64,000 bases of DNA from Deltaproteobacteria bacterium (lineage in GTDB: Bacteria; Desulfobacterota; JADFVX01). The stretch spans positions 1-64,000 of the forward strand of contig JAOUBX010000003.1 in assembly GCA_029860075.1 (NCBI GenBank), in the 5' to 3' direction. Below, piece by piece: positions 27,618 through 34,863 of this stretch. How positions within the stretch are numbered: the first letter of the stretch is position 1; the number at the start of each line of letters is the position of its first letter. A program made the translations under genes and the position numbers. The notes under the pieces were generated by a model. It was given only the letters and a program-made list of their open reading frames with translations, had not been told where the DNA came from and ran no database searches.

Positions 27618-29261
27618 ATGCATAACAAAGGAATAGTCCTTTTAACGTCCTGCCTTTTTGCGGTTTCCGGTTGTGCATCTTCAGCAGTAACAGGAATCGA
27701 CAGGCTTGGCAATAAAAAACCCGGCAAGCCAACTGAGGAAGTATTCCTTGCACAGAGACACAGCTCTTCAGATGACTTCATCACCCGTCATAACGGCGAA
27801 ATAATCTATCTTGAAAAGCATAAGCCCCTCGACCTCCCCGAAAGTGAAGTCAGCGCCCTTGAAGAAAGCGCCAATCCTCAGTTTCATCTCGATGCTGCCC
27901 TACAGCTATACGAAGAGGCCCAGCAACTCCGGATGGAAGGCAAAAATGAAAAATCGATGAGCGCTCTCGATGAGGCTTATGAAAATCTCCTCAAAGTTTC
28001 AGACAAGGATAACCCGGAAATCGATCAGCAGGTAGATAACCTGAGATTTATGATATCCAAAAGGGTCCTTGAAATTTATGCTTCGAGAAATGCCACTACA
28101 ACAGGAAAGAACAATGCCATACCTCTTGTTATGAATTCTCACGTTAAAAGGGAAATCAAGCAATTCCAGAGAGGTGAAAGAAGATTTTTTATAGAATCTT
28201 ACCAGCGCTCAGGCCTCTACAGAGATAAAATTGTAAAGGAACTGAAAGAGGCGGGAATTCCCGAAGAACTTTCCTGGCTTCCTCTCATCGAGAGCGGCTT
28301 TAAGGTCAAGGCCCTGTCAAGAGCCAGGGCGCTCGGTCTCTGGCAGTTTATACCTTCTACAGGCTATAAATTCGGTCTGCGCCGTGATTCATGGATCGAT
28401 GAACGCCTGGATCCTGACAAAGCGACTGAAGCGGCTATTGCCTATATGAAGGAGCTTCATCAGATTTTCGGAGACTGGACAACCGTCCTTGCCGCTTATA
28501 ACTGCGGTGAAAACAGGGTGCTCAGACTCATTCGCAAGCAAAAGATCAATTACCTGGACAACTTCTGGGATCTTTATGAGCGATTGCCACAGGAGACAGC
28601 CCGTTACGTTCCTCGCTTTATGGCAACACTCCATATACTGAAAGATCCTGAAAAATACGGCATTGACCTCAAAACACCTTACTCTGAACAGGAATATGAC
28701 AGGGTAATGGTTGAAAAGGAAATGAGCCTCAAATCGATCGCAGCTTCACTGAAGATTGATAAAAAAAACCTTCAGGCTCTCAATCCAGAACTGAGATACG
28801 GCATTACCCCCAAAATAGCCTATAGTTTAAAAGTCCCGCAAGGTATGGGGATTACCCTGTCGGCAAAAGTCGATAAAATACCGGTTACGGTACTTCCCAA
28901 AAGGTCTTACAAAATTCACTATGTCAAACGAGGCGAAACGCTGTCCGGTATTGCCCGCAAGTATCGCACAACGGTCTGGCGTATAGCCGGCGCAAATAAT
29001 ATCAGGCGAAAGCATGTTATCAGAGTCGGCCAGAGGCTGAAAATCCCTGCCCGCGGCGTTAAAGTCAGAAAGAGCAGACGAGCGATCAGGAAAGCAAACT
29101 ACAAGTTGACTCCACAGGGGACATACAAGGTAAGAGCCGGCGATTCGCTCTGGATGATCTCAAAACAATTCAAGGTTTCCATGGATAAGCTTAAAAAACT
29201 TAACAAACTCGACTCAAACATACTCCATATTAACCAGGAACTGAAAATCACCAATATTTAA
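27618..29261 (+). CDS. mltD: Membrane-bound lytic transglycosylase D with LysM repeats
   Basis: A 547-residue lipoprotein: the signal ends in the lipobox VSGC (C19). The SLT domain (about residues 190-330) has the catalytic glutamate in PLIESGF, then ARALGLWQFIP and AAYNCGENRVLRLI. Three LysM-like modules follow: a degenerate one near 375, then KIHYVKRGETLSGIARKY and TYKVRAGDSLWMISKQF. It cleaves peptidoglycan to 1,6-anhydro muropeptides in the periplasm. AGGAG lies nine bases before the ATG, and a terminator follows. Confidence 0.95.
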   Translation: MHNKGIVLLTSCLFAVSGCASSAVTGIDRLGNKKPGKPTEEVFLAQRHSSSDDFITRHNGEIIYLEKHKPLDLPESEVSALEESANPQFHLDAALQLYEEAQQLRMEGKNEKSMSALDEAYENLLKVSDKDNPEIDQQVDNLRFMISKRVLEIYASRNATTTGKNNAIPLVMNSHVKREIKQFQRGERRFFIESYQRSGLYRDKIVKELKEAGIPEELSWLPLIESGFKVKALSRARALGLWQFIPSTGYKFGLRRDSWIDERLDPDKATEAAIAYMKELHQIFGDWTTVLAAYNCGENRVLRLIRKQKINYLDNFWDLYERLPQETARYVPRFMATLHILKDPEKYGIDLKTPYSEQEYDRVMVEKEMSLKSIAASLKIDKKNLQALNPELRYGITPKIAYSLKVPQGMGITLSAKVDKIPVTVLPKRSYKIHYVKRGETLSGIARKYRTTVWRIAGANNIRRKHVIRVGQRLKIPARGVKVRKSRRAIRKANYKLTPQGTYKVRAGDSLWMISKQFKVSMDKLKKLNKLDSNILHINQELKITNI

Positions 29262-29266
29262 AAAGA

Positions 29267-29298
29267 AAGGGGCCTTGAAAAAGGCCCCTTTTGTTTTT
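29267..29298. terminator. Bidirectional terminator between mltD and the copper-storage gene
   Basis: AAGGGGCC and GGCCCCTT form an eight-bp stem with an eight-base loop, with a T-rich tract on the plus side and an A-rich tract before it, so it can serve both convergent genes. Confidence 0.85.
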
Positions 29299-29303
29299 CT
29301 TGT

Positions 29304-29744
29304 TTAAGCTAAAAGCTTCTTACATTCCTTAAGGCATTTTACACAGGCATCGGCGCAATTGAGACATGTCTGGTGCTTCTTGTGCTTCCTGCATTCCTTC
29401 TCGCAATCAGTGCAGACTTTTTCAGACAAGGCCGCAATCTTTTTTAGGTATTCTGAATTTATAATACCGGCCTGATACAGGGCAGTACAGTATATTTTCA
29501 GTTCCGTCACGCTTTTGGCACATTTAGCGAGAGAAGTATCACCTCTGCCAAGGACGTCTATGCAGTGATTCAGACAGGCTTCCGCCCTTTTGACACAATC
29601 AAGGGCTGCATCAATTAATCCTGTGTTAGTTCCATGACTGTGGTCATGTTTATGATCTCCCGCAAATGCCGTCCCTTCGAGTTTTCCAAGGGCCGCTGCT
29701 GCCGCAAATCCTCCGGCGGCAACAAACAGTTCTCTTCTTTTCAT
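29304..29744 (-). CDS. Four-helix-bundle copper-storage protein (Csp1-like), Tat signal
   Basis: A 146-residue protein. The N-terminus MKRRELFVAAGGFAAAAALG is a twin-arginine signal, followed by the metal-binding-like linker GDHKHDHSHG. The mature part is helical with 13 cysteines, several as C-x3-C or C-x2-C (CVKRAEAC, CTDCEKEC, CLNCADACVKC). Csp1 of methanotrophs is Tat-exported, forms a tetramer of four-helix bundles and also has 13 cysteines that bind Cu(I) inside the bundle. Copper storage or detoxification outside the cytoplasm is therefore likely. No copper regulator or exporter lies nearby. Confidence 0.88.
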   Translation of the reverse strand: MKRRELFVAAGGFAAAAALGKLEGTAFAGDHKHDHSHGTNTGLIDAALDCVKRAEACLNHCIDVLGRGDTSLAKCAKSVTELKIYCTALYQAGIINSEYLKKIAALSEKVCTDCEKECRKHKKHQTCLNCADACVKCLKECKKLLA

Positions 29745-29935
29745 GGCTGTCTCCTTTATTTGATGATTTCAGTTTCGAATATTCTATAACAAGAAAATAA
29801 TTTACAGGATTTTTAATAACAAGGCCAGATGAAAATGAAAATAGACCTGCTTCTTGATTTAATAAAGATCAGTCTGTACAATAAGCCCTTTTCAGTTTAA
29901 AACAGTCTGACAGGCTGTCTATTAAAGGAGGTTTT

Positions 29936-30805
29936 ATGTCTGCAAAGAGAACATTCGGAGCGAGTACTCGGCTCTGCGCCGTTATCGGCAATCCTGTTTC
30001 ACACTCCCTCTCTCCGGCAATTCACAATGCCGGTTATGAAGCGCTGGGACTTGATTTTGTTTACATTGCCTGCCGTGTTGAAGATGTGAAAAGTGCGCTT
30101 GCCGGAATGAGGGCGCTAGAGAACTTCAGAGGACTGAGTGTCACCATTCCTCACAAAATTGAAGTCATGAACCACGTCGATGAGATAAATGATGTGGACC
30201 GTTCCATCGGCTCTATCAATACGGTTATTCATGAAGGAGAGAATCTGATCGGCCTCGGAACGGACGGACCCGGAGCGCTAAAGGCGATTCGGGATGCCGG
30301 AGTAGCGACAGAAGGCAAAAAAGTGCTTATGCTTGGTGCAGGGGGTGCATCGAGGGCCATTTCCTTTACGCTGGCTAAAGAAGCAGGCCCTGACTCTATT
30401 ACCCTGCTCGACCTTAACAGGGAAATTCTCGACGGGCTTGCTTCTGATCTAGGCTCATCGACAGACAGAGATATAAAGTCTGCCCTATTTGATGACAATG
30501 CACTGGCTGCATCTATGGAAGAAGCCCATATTATTATCCACTGTACGCCTGTGGGGATGCACCCCAAAGAGGATGCCTCTCTTGTCCCGCAAGACCTTAT
30601 GAGACCGGGGCAGGTTTTCTTTGATATTGTTTATACGCCGCTGGAAACGAAGCTCCTGGCAGATGCAAAGGCTAAAGGCCTGCAAACCATATCCGGAGTT
30701 GAAATGTTTGTTAACCAGGCCGTACTGCAATTTGAGCAATTTACCGGCGTCGATGCCCCTGAAGAGGTCATGCGCCGCGTTGTTATGGAGAACCTTACAA
30801 AATGA
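29936..30805 (+). CDS. aroE: Shikimate 5-dehydrogenase
   Basis: A 289-residue NADPH-dependent enzyme of the chorismate pathway. The substrate site SHSLSPAIHNAGYEALGL is at the N-terminus, LSVTIPHKIEVM has the catalytic lysine, and the cofactor loop is LMLGAGGASRAI. A strong AAAGGAGG lies six bases before the ATG. Its stop overlaps the aroK start by four bases, so the two shikimate steps are coupled. Confidence 0.96.
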   Translation: MSAKRTFGASTRLCAVIGNPVSHSLSPAIHNAGYEALGLDFVYIACRVEDVKSALAGMRALENFRGLSVTIPHKIEVMNHVDEINDVDRSIGSINTVIHEGENLIGLGTDGPGALKAIRDAGVATEGKKVLMLGAGGASRAISFTLAKEAGPDSITLLDLNREILDGLASDLGSSTDRDIKSALFDDNALAASMEEAHIIIHCTPVGMHPKEDASLVPQDLMRPGQVFFDIVYTPLETKLLADAKAKGLQTISGVEMFVNQAVLQFEQFTGVDAPEEVMRRVVMENLTK

Positions 30806-31314
30806 ATATTGTGCTCATCGGATACCGTGGAACGGGAAAGAGCGAAGTAAGCACTTTACTTTCGCAGAAGTCAGGCATGAAATGCATCGGCATGGATGCT
30901 GAAATTGTGAGAATAGCCGCTATGCCCATACCTGAAATTGTTGAAAAATACGGCTGGCCCGGCTTTCGTGACCGCGAATCGGAACTGGCAAGGGATTTAT
31001 CTGGCCAGGATAATCTCATTATTGATTGCGGCGGCGGTATCATTGAAAGGGCTGAGAACATTGAAACCCTAAAAAATAACGCCATCATTGTCTGGCTAAA
31101 GGCCTCTGTCGATACTATCGTTACCCGTATTACAGGCGATAGGTCAAGACCGGCACTGACGGAAGGTAAAACCTTTACCGAGGAAGTGGCTGAAGTACTG
31201 GAAAGGCGTACACCGCTTTATCATGGGGCTTCAGAATATGAGATTGATACAGACAACTTAACGCCGGAGCAGGTGGCTGAGAGGATTATTGAGGTTTGGG
31301 AGACAAAAAAATGA
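30802..31314 (+). CDS. aroK: Shikimate kinase
   Basis: A 170-residue P-loop kinase that phosphorylates shikimate. Walker A is GYRGTGKSE at 7-15, the shikimate-binding blocks are GMDAEI, FRDRESEL and DCGGGII, and the lid contains RSRPAL. It starts inside the aroE stop codon (ATGA). Confidence 0.95.
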   Translation: MNIVLIGYRGTGKSEVSTLLSQKSGMKCIGMDAEIVRIAAMPIPEIVEKYGWPGFRDRESELARDLSGQDNLIIDCGGGIIERAENIETLKNNAIIVWLKASVDTIVTRITGDRSRPALTEGKTFTEEVAEVLERRTPLYHGASEYEIDTDNLTPEQVAERIIEVWETKK

Positions 31315-31323
31315 CTTGTAAAG

Positions 31324-31405
31324 GTGAGATCGCTTCACTCTGTTCGCCATGACTTGGTTTTACTCGTTATTTGTCTTTGCGAGGAGGCACGGCGAAGCAA
31401 TCTCA
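31324..31405. repeat. Inverted pair of a dispersed repeat
   Basis: The 33-base unit at 31373-31405 (GTCTTTGCGAGGAGGCACGG and on to CAATCTCA) has a diverged inverted partner at 31324-31353. A direct copy with two mismatches is at 33465-33497, so two copies flank the toxin-antitoxin and CNNM genes. The unit resembles a REP-like family. The rest of the 31315-31747 gap holds the antitoxin remnant, another repeat near 31610 and a promoter. Confidence 0.7.
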
Positions 31406-31458
31406 TTGAACAAAACTTACCGTTGACATATGCCTTGTAAAAACATTTTTTTACAGTA

Positions 31459-31569
31459 AAGGTTGCCATCAAAGATTATCTCCACAGGAAGAAACTGGAG
31501 AAAATCGCCGCATACCGGGACAACCTGGACATTGACCATACTGGCGGGCTCTTAAAGAGGATGAGCTAA
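31459..31569 (+). pseudogene. VapB-like antitoxin remnant, start lost
   Basis: A 36-codon frame with an in-frame stop just upstream and no start codon. The translation includes IKDYLHRKKLEKIAAYRDNL and ends in GGLLKRMS, a pattern like the C-terminal half of VapB-type antitoxins (basic helix, then a short Asp/Gly tail). No toxin partner follows. It is probably a relic of an older toxin-antitoxin module at the same place as the intact one. Confidence 0.5.
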
Positions 31570-31690
31570 AATAATATGACAATGAATAGTTAACGCTCCT
31601 CACCTTTACAAGGGTCTTGATGCCCCCGGTGAGTAGAGGTCAGGAGCTTTTTTCATTCACGCTCATAATAGCTATAATATGAAGACCCCT

Positions 31691-31719
31691 TTGACATAGA
31701 ACTAAATTTGGGCTATATT
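31691..31719 (+). promoter_or_regulatory. Sigma-70-type promoter of the toxin-antitoxin operon
   Basis: A consensus -35 TTGACA and a -10 TATATT are separated by exactly 17 bases, ending 28 bases before the antitoxin ATG. AGGAGG follows at 31736-31741. The promoter would drive both genes, and such operons are usually autorepressed by the complex. Confidence 0.8.
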
Positions 31720-31747
31720 TAGGTCATCAAGCAAAAGGAGGAAGGCT

Positions 31748-32032
31748 ATGAAACTAAGTGAGGCTGTAAAACCGATAAGTTATTTGAAAGCCCATGCCGC
31801 AGAAATGATTCGCTCAGTATCAAAAGACCACAAAACAGTTATTATTACTCAAAATGGCGAAGCAAAAGCAGTACTGCAAGACATTCAACTCTATGAACAA
31901 ACACGTGAAAGCCTTGCCATGCTCAAAATCCTGGCTCAAAGTAATGAAAGTCTTCGTAAGGGAAAAACAAGCCCACAAAAGGAATCTTTCAATCGTCTAA
32001 GAAAAAGGATAGAAGAGTATAAGAAATCATGA
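31748..32032 (+). CDS. Type II antitoxin, Phd/YefM family
   Basis: A 94-residue protein. The N-terminal DNA-binding fold shows KPISYLKAHAAEMIRSV and VIITQNGEAKAVLQDI, the Phd/YefM signature; the C-terminal half, rich in Lys and Glu, is the likely toxin-neutralising segment. It has a strong promoter and ribosome binding site and overlaps the toxin start by four bases. Confidence 0.9.
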   Translation: MKLSEAVKPISYLKAHAAEMIRSVSKDHKTVIITQNGEAKAVLQDIQLYEQTRESLAMLKILAQSNESLRKGKTSPQKESFNRLRKRIEEYKKS

Positions 32033-32352
32033 AATATTCTGCTCATCTTGCAGAGGATGCAGAAAACGACCTTTTTGATATCTTCCGTTATGTGGCAGAG
32101 GAAGATTCACCAGCCAAAGCAGAAAAACTTATTAACAACATCGAAGCTGTTTGCAATAAACTTGCTGATCTCCCTGAAAGGGAGCATATTCCGCCGGAGC
32201 TGGAACGAATCGGTATCTTCAGCTACAGGGAAGTACACTTTAAACCTTACCGAATAATTTATCAGATCCTCGAAAAAGAGGTTTTCATTCATTGTATCCT
32301 TGACGGAAGGCGCGATATGGAAGAGATTCTCCACCACAGAATGTTGAGGTAA
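32029..32352 (+). CDS. Type II toxin, RelE/ParE superfamily
   Basis: A 107-residue protein with the RelE/ParE layout: two N-terminal helices (AEDAENDLFDIFRYVAEED), a middle GIFSYREVHFKPYRIIYQI strand block and a terminal ILDGRRDMEEILHHRML. Whether it cleaves mRNA or poisons gyrase cannot be read; the Arg and His residues near the end fit either. It is translationally coupled to the Phd-like antitoxin. Confidence 0.9.
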   Translation: MKYSAHLAEDAENDLFDIFRYVAEEDSPAKAEKLINNIEAVCNKLADLPEREHIPPELERIGIFSYREVHFKPYRIIYQILEKEVFIHCILDGRRDMEEILHHRMLR

Positions 32353-32410
32353 GTTAAAAAAACAATTTAAAACATAGACATAACTTGCTTTTTTGCATCT
32401 ATATAACACA

Positions 32411-33445
32411 ATGACTTTACTTATCACATACCTTACCATCGCCATCGGTGTTTCTTTTATCTGCTCCGTACTGGAAGCTGTTTTATTGTCAATCACTCCC
32501 AGTTATGTGGAGAGTATGGCCAGTCAGCAACCTGCCCGGGGCAAAGTACTCATAAGCGTCAAAAACCGTCTCGATCAATCCATATCAAGCATACTCATAT
32601 TAAATACTTTTGCACACACCATGGGTGCAGCCGGCGTCGGCGCTCAGGCAACCATTATCTTTGGCGCCCGTTGGGAAACATTGATCGCCGTTTTGCTGAC
32701 ACTGGCTATTCTTTATTTCTCTGAAATTATTCCAAAGACAATTGGCGCTACCTTCTGGCGTCAACTGGCTGTTCCCTCGGCACATACTATCCACTGGCTT
32801 ATAAAACTGGTCTACCCCTTAATATGGCTATCAACACTAATCACTAAAATTTTTAGAAAAAAGGAACAACAGGAAATCAGCCGGGAAGAAATTATCGCAT
32901 TAGCCTCATTGGGCCACAAAATGGGATCACTCATCAGCCAGGAAAATGAATACCTTGCCAATGTTTTGAAGCTGCGGGAAGTTAAAACGGAAGAAATCCT
33001 GACGCCACGTACCGTTATGCACAGCCTGAATGAAAAACTAAGCGTTAGTGAGGCCCTTGAGGATGAAAGGACAAAGCAATTTTCACGCATACCTGTCTAT
33101 AGTGATGATCAGGACCACGTGACAGGTTTAGTCACCAATCGTGAACTTTTAATAGGCGAGCGTGAAGGAAAGTCTGACATGGCAATCAGCCATTTTTCCA
33201 AACCCATTACCCGTGTTTCAGAAAACCTCCAGGTACAAAAGCTTTTAGACCTCTTTATCAAAAAAAAGGAGCACCTCTTTCTGGTAGAAGATGAGTTCGG
33301 TCAGACAGCAGGCATCGTTACACTGGAAGATGCCATTGAAACCATGTTAGGCAGAGAAATCGTTGACGAGACGGATACCGTCGAAGACTTGCAGGAATTT
33401 GCTAAAGAAAAATACCGGGACCGATTAAGGCAGGACAAGAAGTGA
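32411..33445 (+). CDS. CNNM/DUF21-CBS membrane protein
   Basis: About 344 residues. An N-terminal DUF21 domain with around four hydrophobic segments (1-150) includes SEIIPKTIGATFW, the conserved core of CNNM/CorB-type transporters. Two CBS motifs follow (VKTEEILTPRTVM and DEFGQTAGIVTLEDAIETML). The C-terminal CorC/HlyC domain is absent, so this is a short form. The family is linked to magnesium or cobalt transport. The ATG at 32411 is chosen over a TTG six codons upstream; neither has a clear ribosome binding site. Confidence 0.85.
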   Translation: MTLLITYLTIAIGVSFICSVLEAVLLSITPSYVESMASQQPARGKVLISVKNRLDQSISSILILNTFAHTMGAAGVGAQATIIFGARWETLIAVLLTLAILYFSEIIPKTIGATFWRQLAVPSAHTIHWLIKLVYPLIWLSTLITKIFRKKEQQEISREEIIALASLGHKMGSLISQENEYLANVLKLREVKTEEILTPRTVMHSLNEKLSVSEALEDERTKQFSRIPVYSDDQDHVTGLVTNRELLIGEREGKSDMAISHFSKPITRVSENLQVQKLLDLFIKKKEHLFLVEDEFGQTAGIVTLEDAIETMLGREIVDETDTVEDLQEFAKEKYRDRLRQDKK

Positions 33446-33464
33446 CAGCAGTCAAGGGGATCAT

Positions 33465-33497
33465 GTCTTTGCGAGGAGGAACGACGAAGCAATCTCA
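33465..33497 (+). repeat. Second copy of the 33-base dispersed repeat
   Basis: It differs from the copy at 31373-31405 at two positions and has the same orientation. It stands at the left edge of the defence island. Confidence 0.75.
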
Positions 33498-33537
33498 AAA
33501 AGCCAGATTGAATATGACGGATAGATCGAAAAAAATA

Positions 33538-33655
33538 TTTACAAATTAGATTGATTAGGATATAAAAAATAGAAAACTCTGGGGGAGTAAAGTGGGGAAG
33601 AGAGGAAAAATAAAAGAAAGATAAAAGCCCGGACTGGTAACGGTTTCGGGCTTTT
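33538..33655 (+). ncRNA. Candidate small RNA or attenuated leader before the defence operon
   Basis: TTTACA and TATAAA are separated by 17 bases (33538-33566). About 55 bases further on, AAAAGCCCG (33623) and CGGGCTTTT (33647) form a nine-bp stem with a 15-base loop, then a T-rich stretch. Transcription from this promoter would give an RNA of about 85 bases, or a terminated leader 75 bases ahead of the TIR-like gene. The hairpin could instead terminate the upstream CNNM transcript. No known RNA family was recognised. Confidence 0.4.
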
Positions 33656-33729
33656 ATTATTTTGAAGTAAAGGGATAAGAAATATGGAGTTAGACAGAAA
33701 CAAATTAAATTATGATTTCGGAGGTCAAG

Positions 33730-34749
33730 ATGAAACCTAGAATATTTATTGCTTCTTCTGTGGAAGGTTTAGATATAGCTTATGGTGTTCAGGAAAATCT
33801 TGAATACGATGCTGAAATCACCGTGTGGGCACAAGGAATTTTCGAGTTGTCAAAAACTACCCTTGAAGACCTTCTTGATGCAATAAACAGCTTTGATTTT
33901 GCCATATTTGTTTTTTCCTTTGACGATATCGCAAAAATAAGAGGTGAAAATGTAAAAGCTGTTAGGGATAATGTTTTATTTGAATTGGGCTTATTTATTG
34001 GGAAGCTTGGTAAGAATCGATCTTTTTTTATAATGCCTAGAGAAGCAGATGAAATTCATCTTCCAACAGATATTCTTGGTTTCAAACCAGGCACTTTTGA
34101 ATCAAATCGTGGTGATGGCAATTTACAGGCTGCGCTAGGCCCCTGCTGTAATCAAATAAGAAAAGCTATCAAAAAATTAGGTTGCTTCAGAGATGGTCTA
34201 GCAGAAATGTATGAGCCACTGGTTGGATTTCATGAAACATATAGGAAAGTCAATTGGTCATCTCTTCTTGAACGAGCTGACAGCAATATCGATATAGTAG
34301 CTTACTATTTTGACTCTTGGGTTAATGCAAATTATGAAGCTATAGTAAATTTTTTCAAAAAAAGGGATACAAAGATGCGTGTCTTTGTTGCTAATCCGGA
34401 AGATGATTTTATAATCAAAAACGTTCAAAGATTATTTCCTGAATATAGTGAACAAACAATAAATGAAAAAATTGAACATACGGGTGAACGTTTCAATAAA
34501 GCTGTTATTGATGCAGGTGGTGACCCAAATCGATTTGAATTTTACTATGTTCCGCATTTTCTCAATTATTCTGTCCAATGCGTTGACAACAATATTCTGG
34601 TGCTGTCAATTTTTGAAATGTTCCGTGAAATGAAAATTGATTCTCCTGCCCTTGTAATAAATCTTGAGATGTCAGATCATTTATTAAGGTTTTGGCAGAA
34701 AGAACTTGAGGGCCTAATAAGTAAATCCAAAAAAATTGAATTTGCGTAA
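33730..34749 (+). CDS. TIR-like (PF10137-type) protein with unknown C-terminal domain
   Basis: A 339-residue protein by the ATG at 33730, which has GGAGG five bases upstream (an ATG six codons earlier is possible). Residues 1-150 match the TIR-like nucleotide-binding domain found in CBASS Cap12-type effectors: RIFIASSVEGL at the start, FAIFVFSFDD, and RDNVLFELGLFIG with the likely catalytic E85; such domains cleave NAD+. Residues 165-339 are a separate alpha/beta domain (IDIVAYYFDSWVNANYEAI, MRVFVANPED, a final FWQKELEGL helix) that recalls a phospholipase-D-like fold but lacks an HKD motif. The gene is visibly more AT-rich than its flanks. It lies 114 bases before the Argonaute gene on the same strand. 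Confidence 0.85.
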   Translation: MKPRIFIASSVEGLDIAYGVQENLEYDAEITVWAQGIFELSKTTLEDLLDAINSFDFAIFVFSFDDIAKIRGENVKAVRDNVLFELGLFIGKLGKNRSFFIMPREADEIHLPTDILGFKPGTFESNRGDGNLQAALGPCCNQIRKAIKKLGCFRDGLAEMYEPLVGFHETYRKVNWSSLLERADSNIDIVAYYFDSWVNANYEAIVNFFKKRDTKMRVFVANPEDDFIIKNVQRLFPEYSEQTINEKIEHTGERFNKAVIDAGGDPNRFEFYYVPHFLNYSVQCVDNNILVLSIFEMFREMKIDSPALVINLEMSDHLLRFWQKELEGLISKSKKIEFA

Positions 34750-34863
34750 TACCCCGCTGTTATTGCGCCCTACATCGCTGGGTGCTATCATTTGAACACT
34801 TGTAATGAAATCAATCAAAGTTTCGAAAAATTTTATCAGGCGGCCCAAATATAGGATGAACAC

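Noticed and set aside
31424-31460. Promoter for the VapB-like remnant
   Set aside because: A TTGACA is present, but the sequence 17 bases later is a T-run rather than a -10 box, and the frame has no start codon.
33730-34749. CBASS effector operon
   Set aside because: The TIR-like domain resembles Cap12, but no CD-NTase or other cyclase gene is in the neighbourhood.
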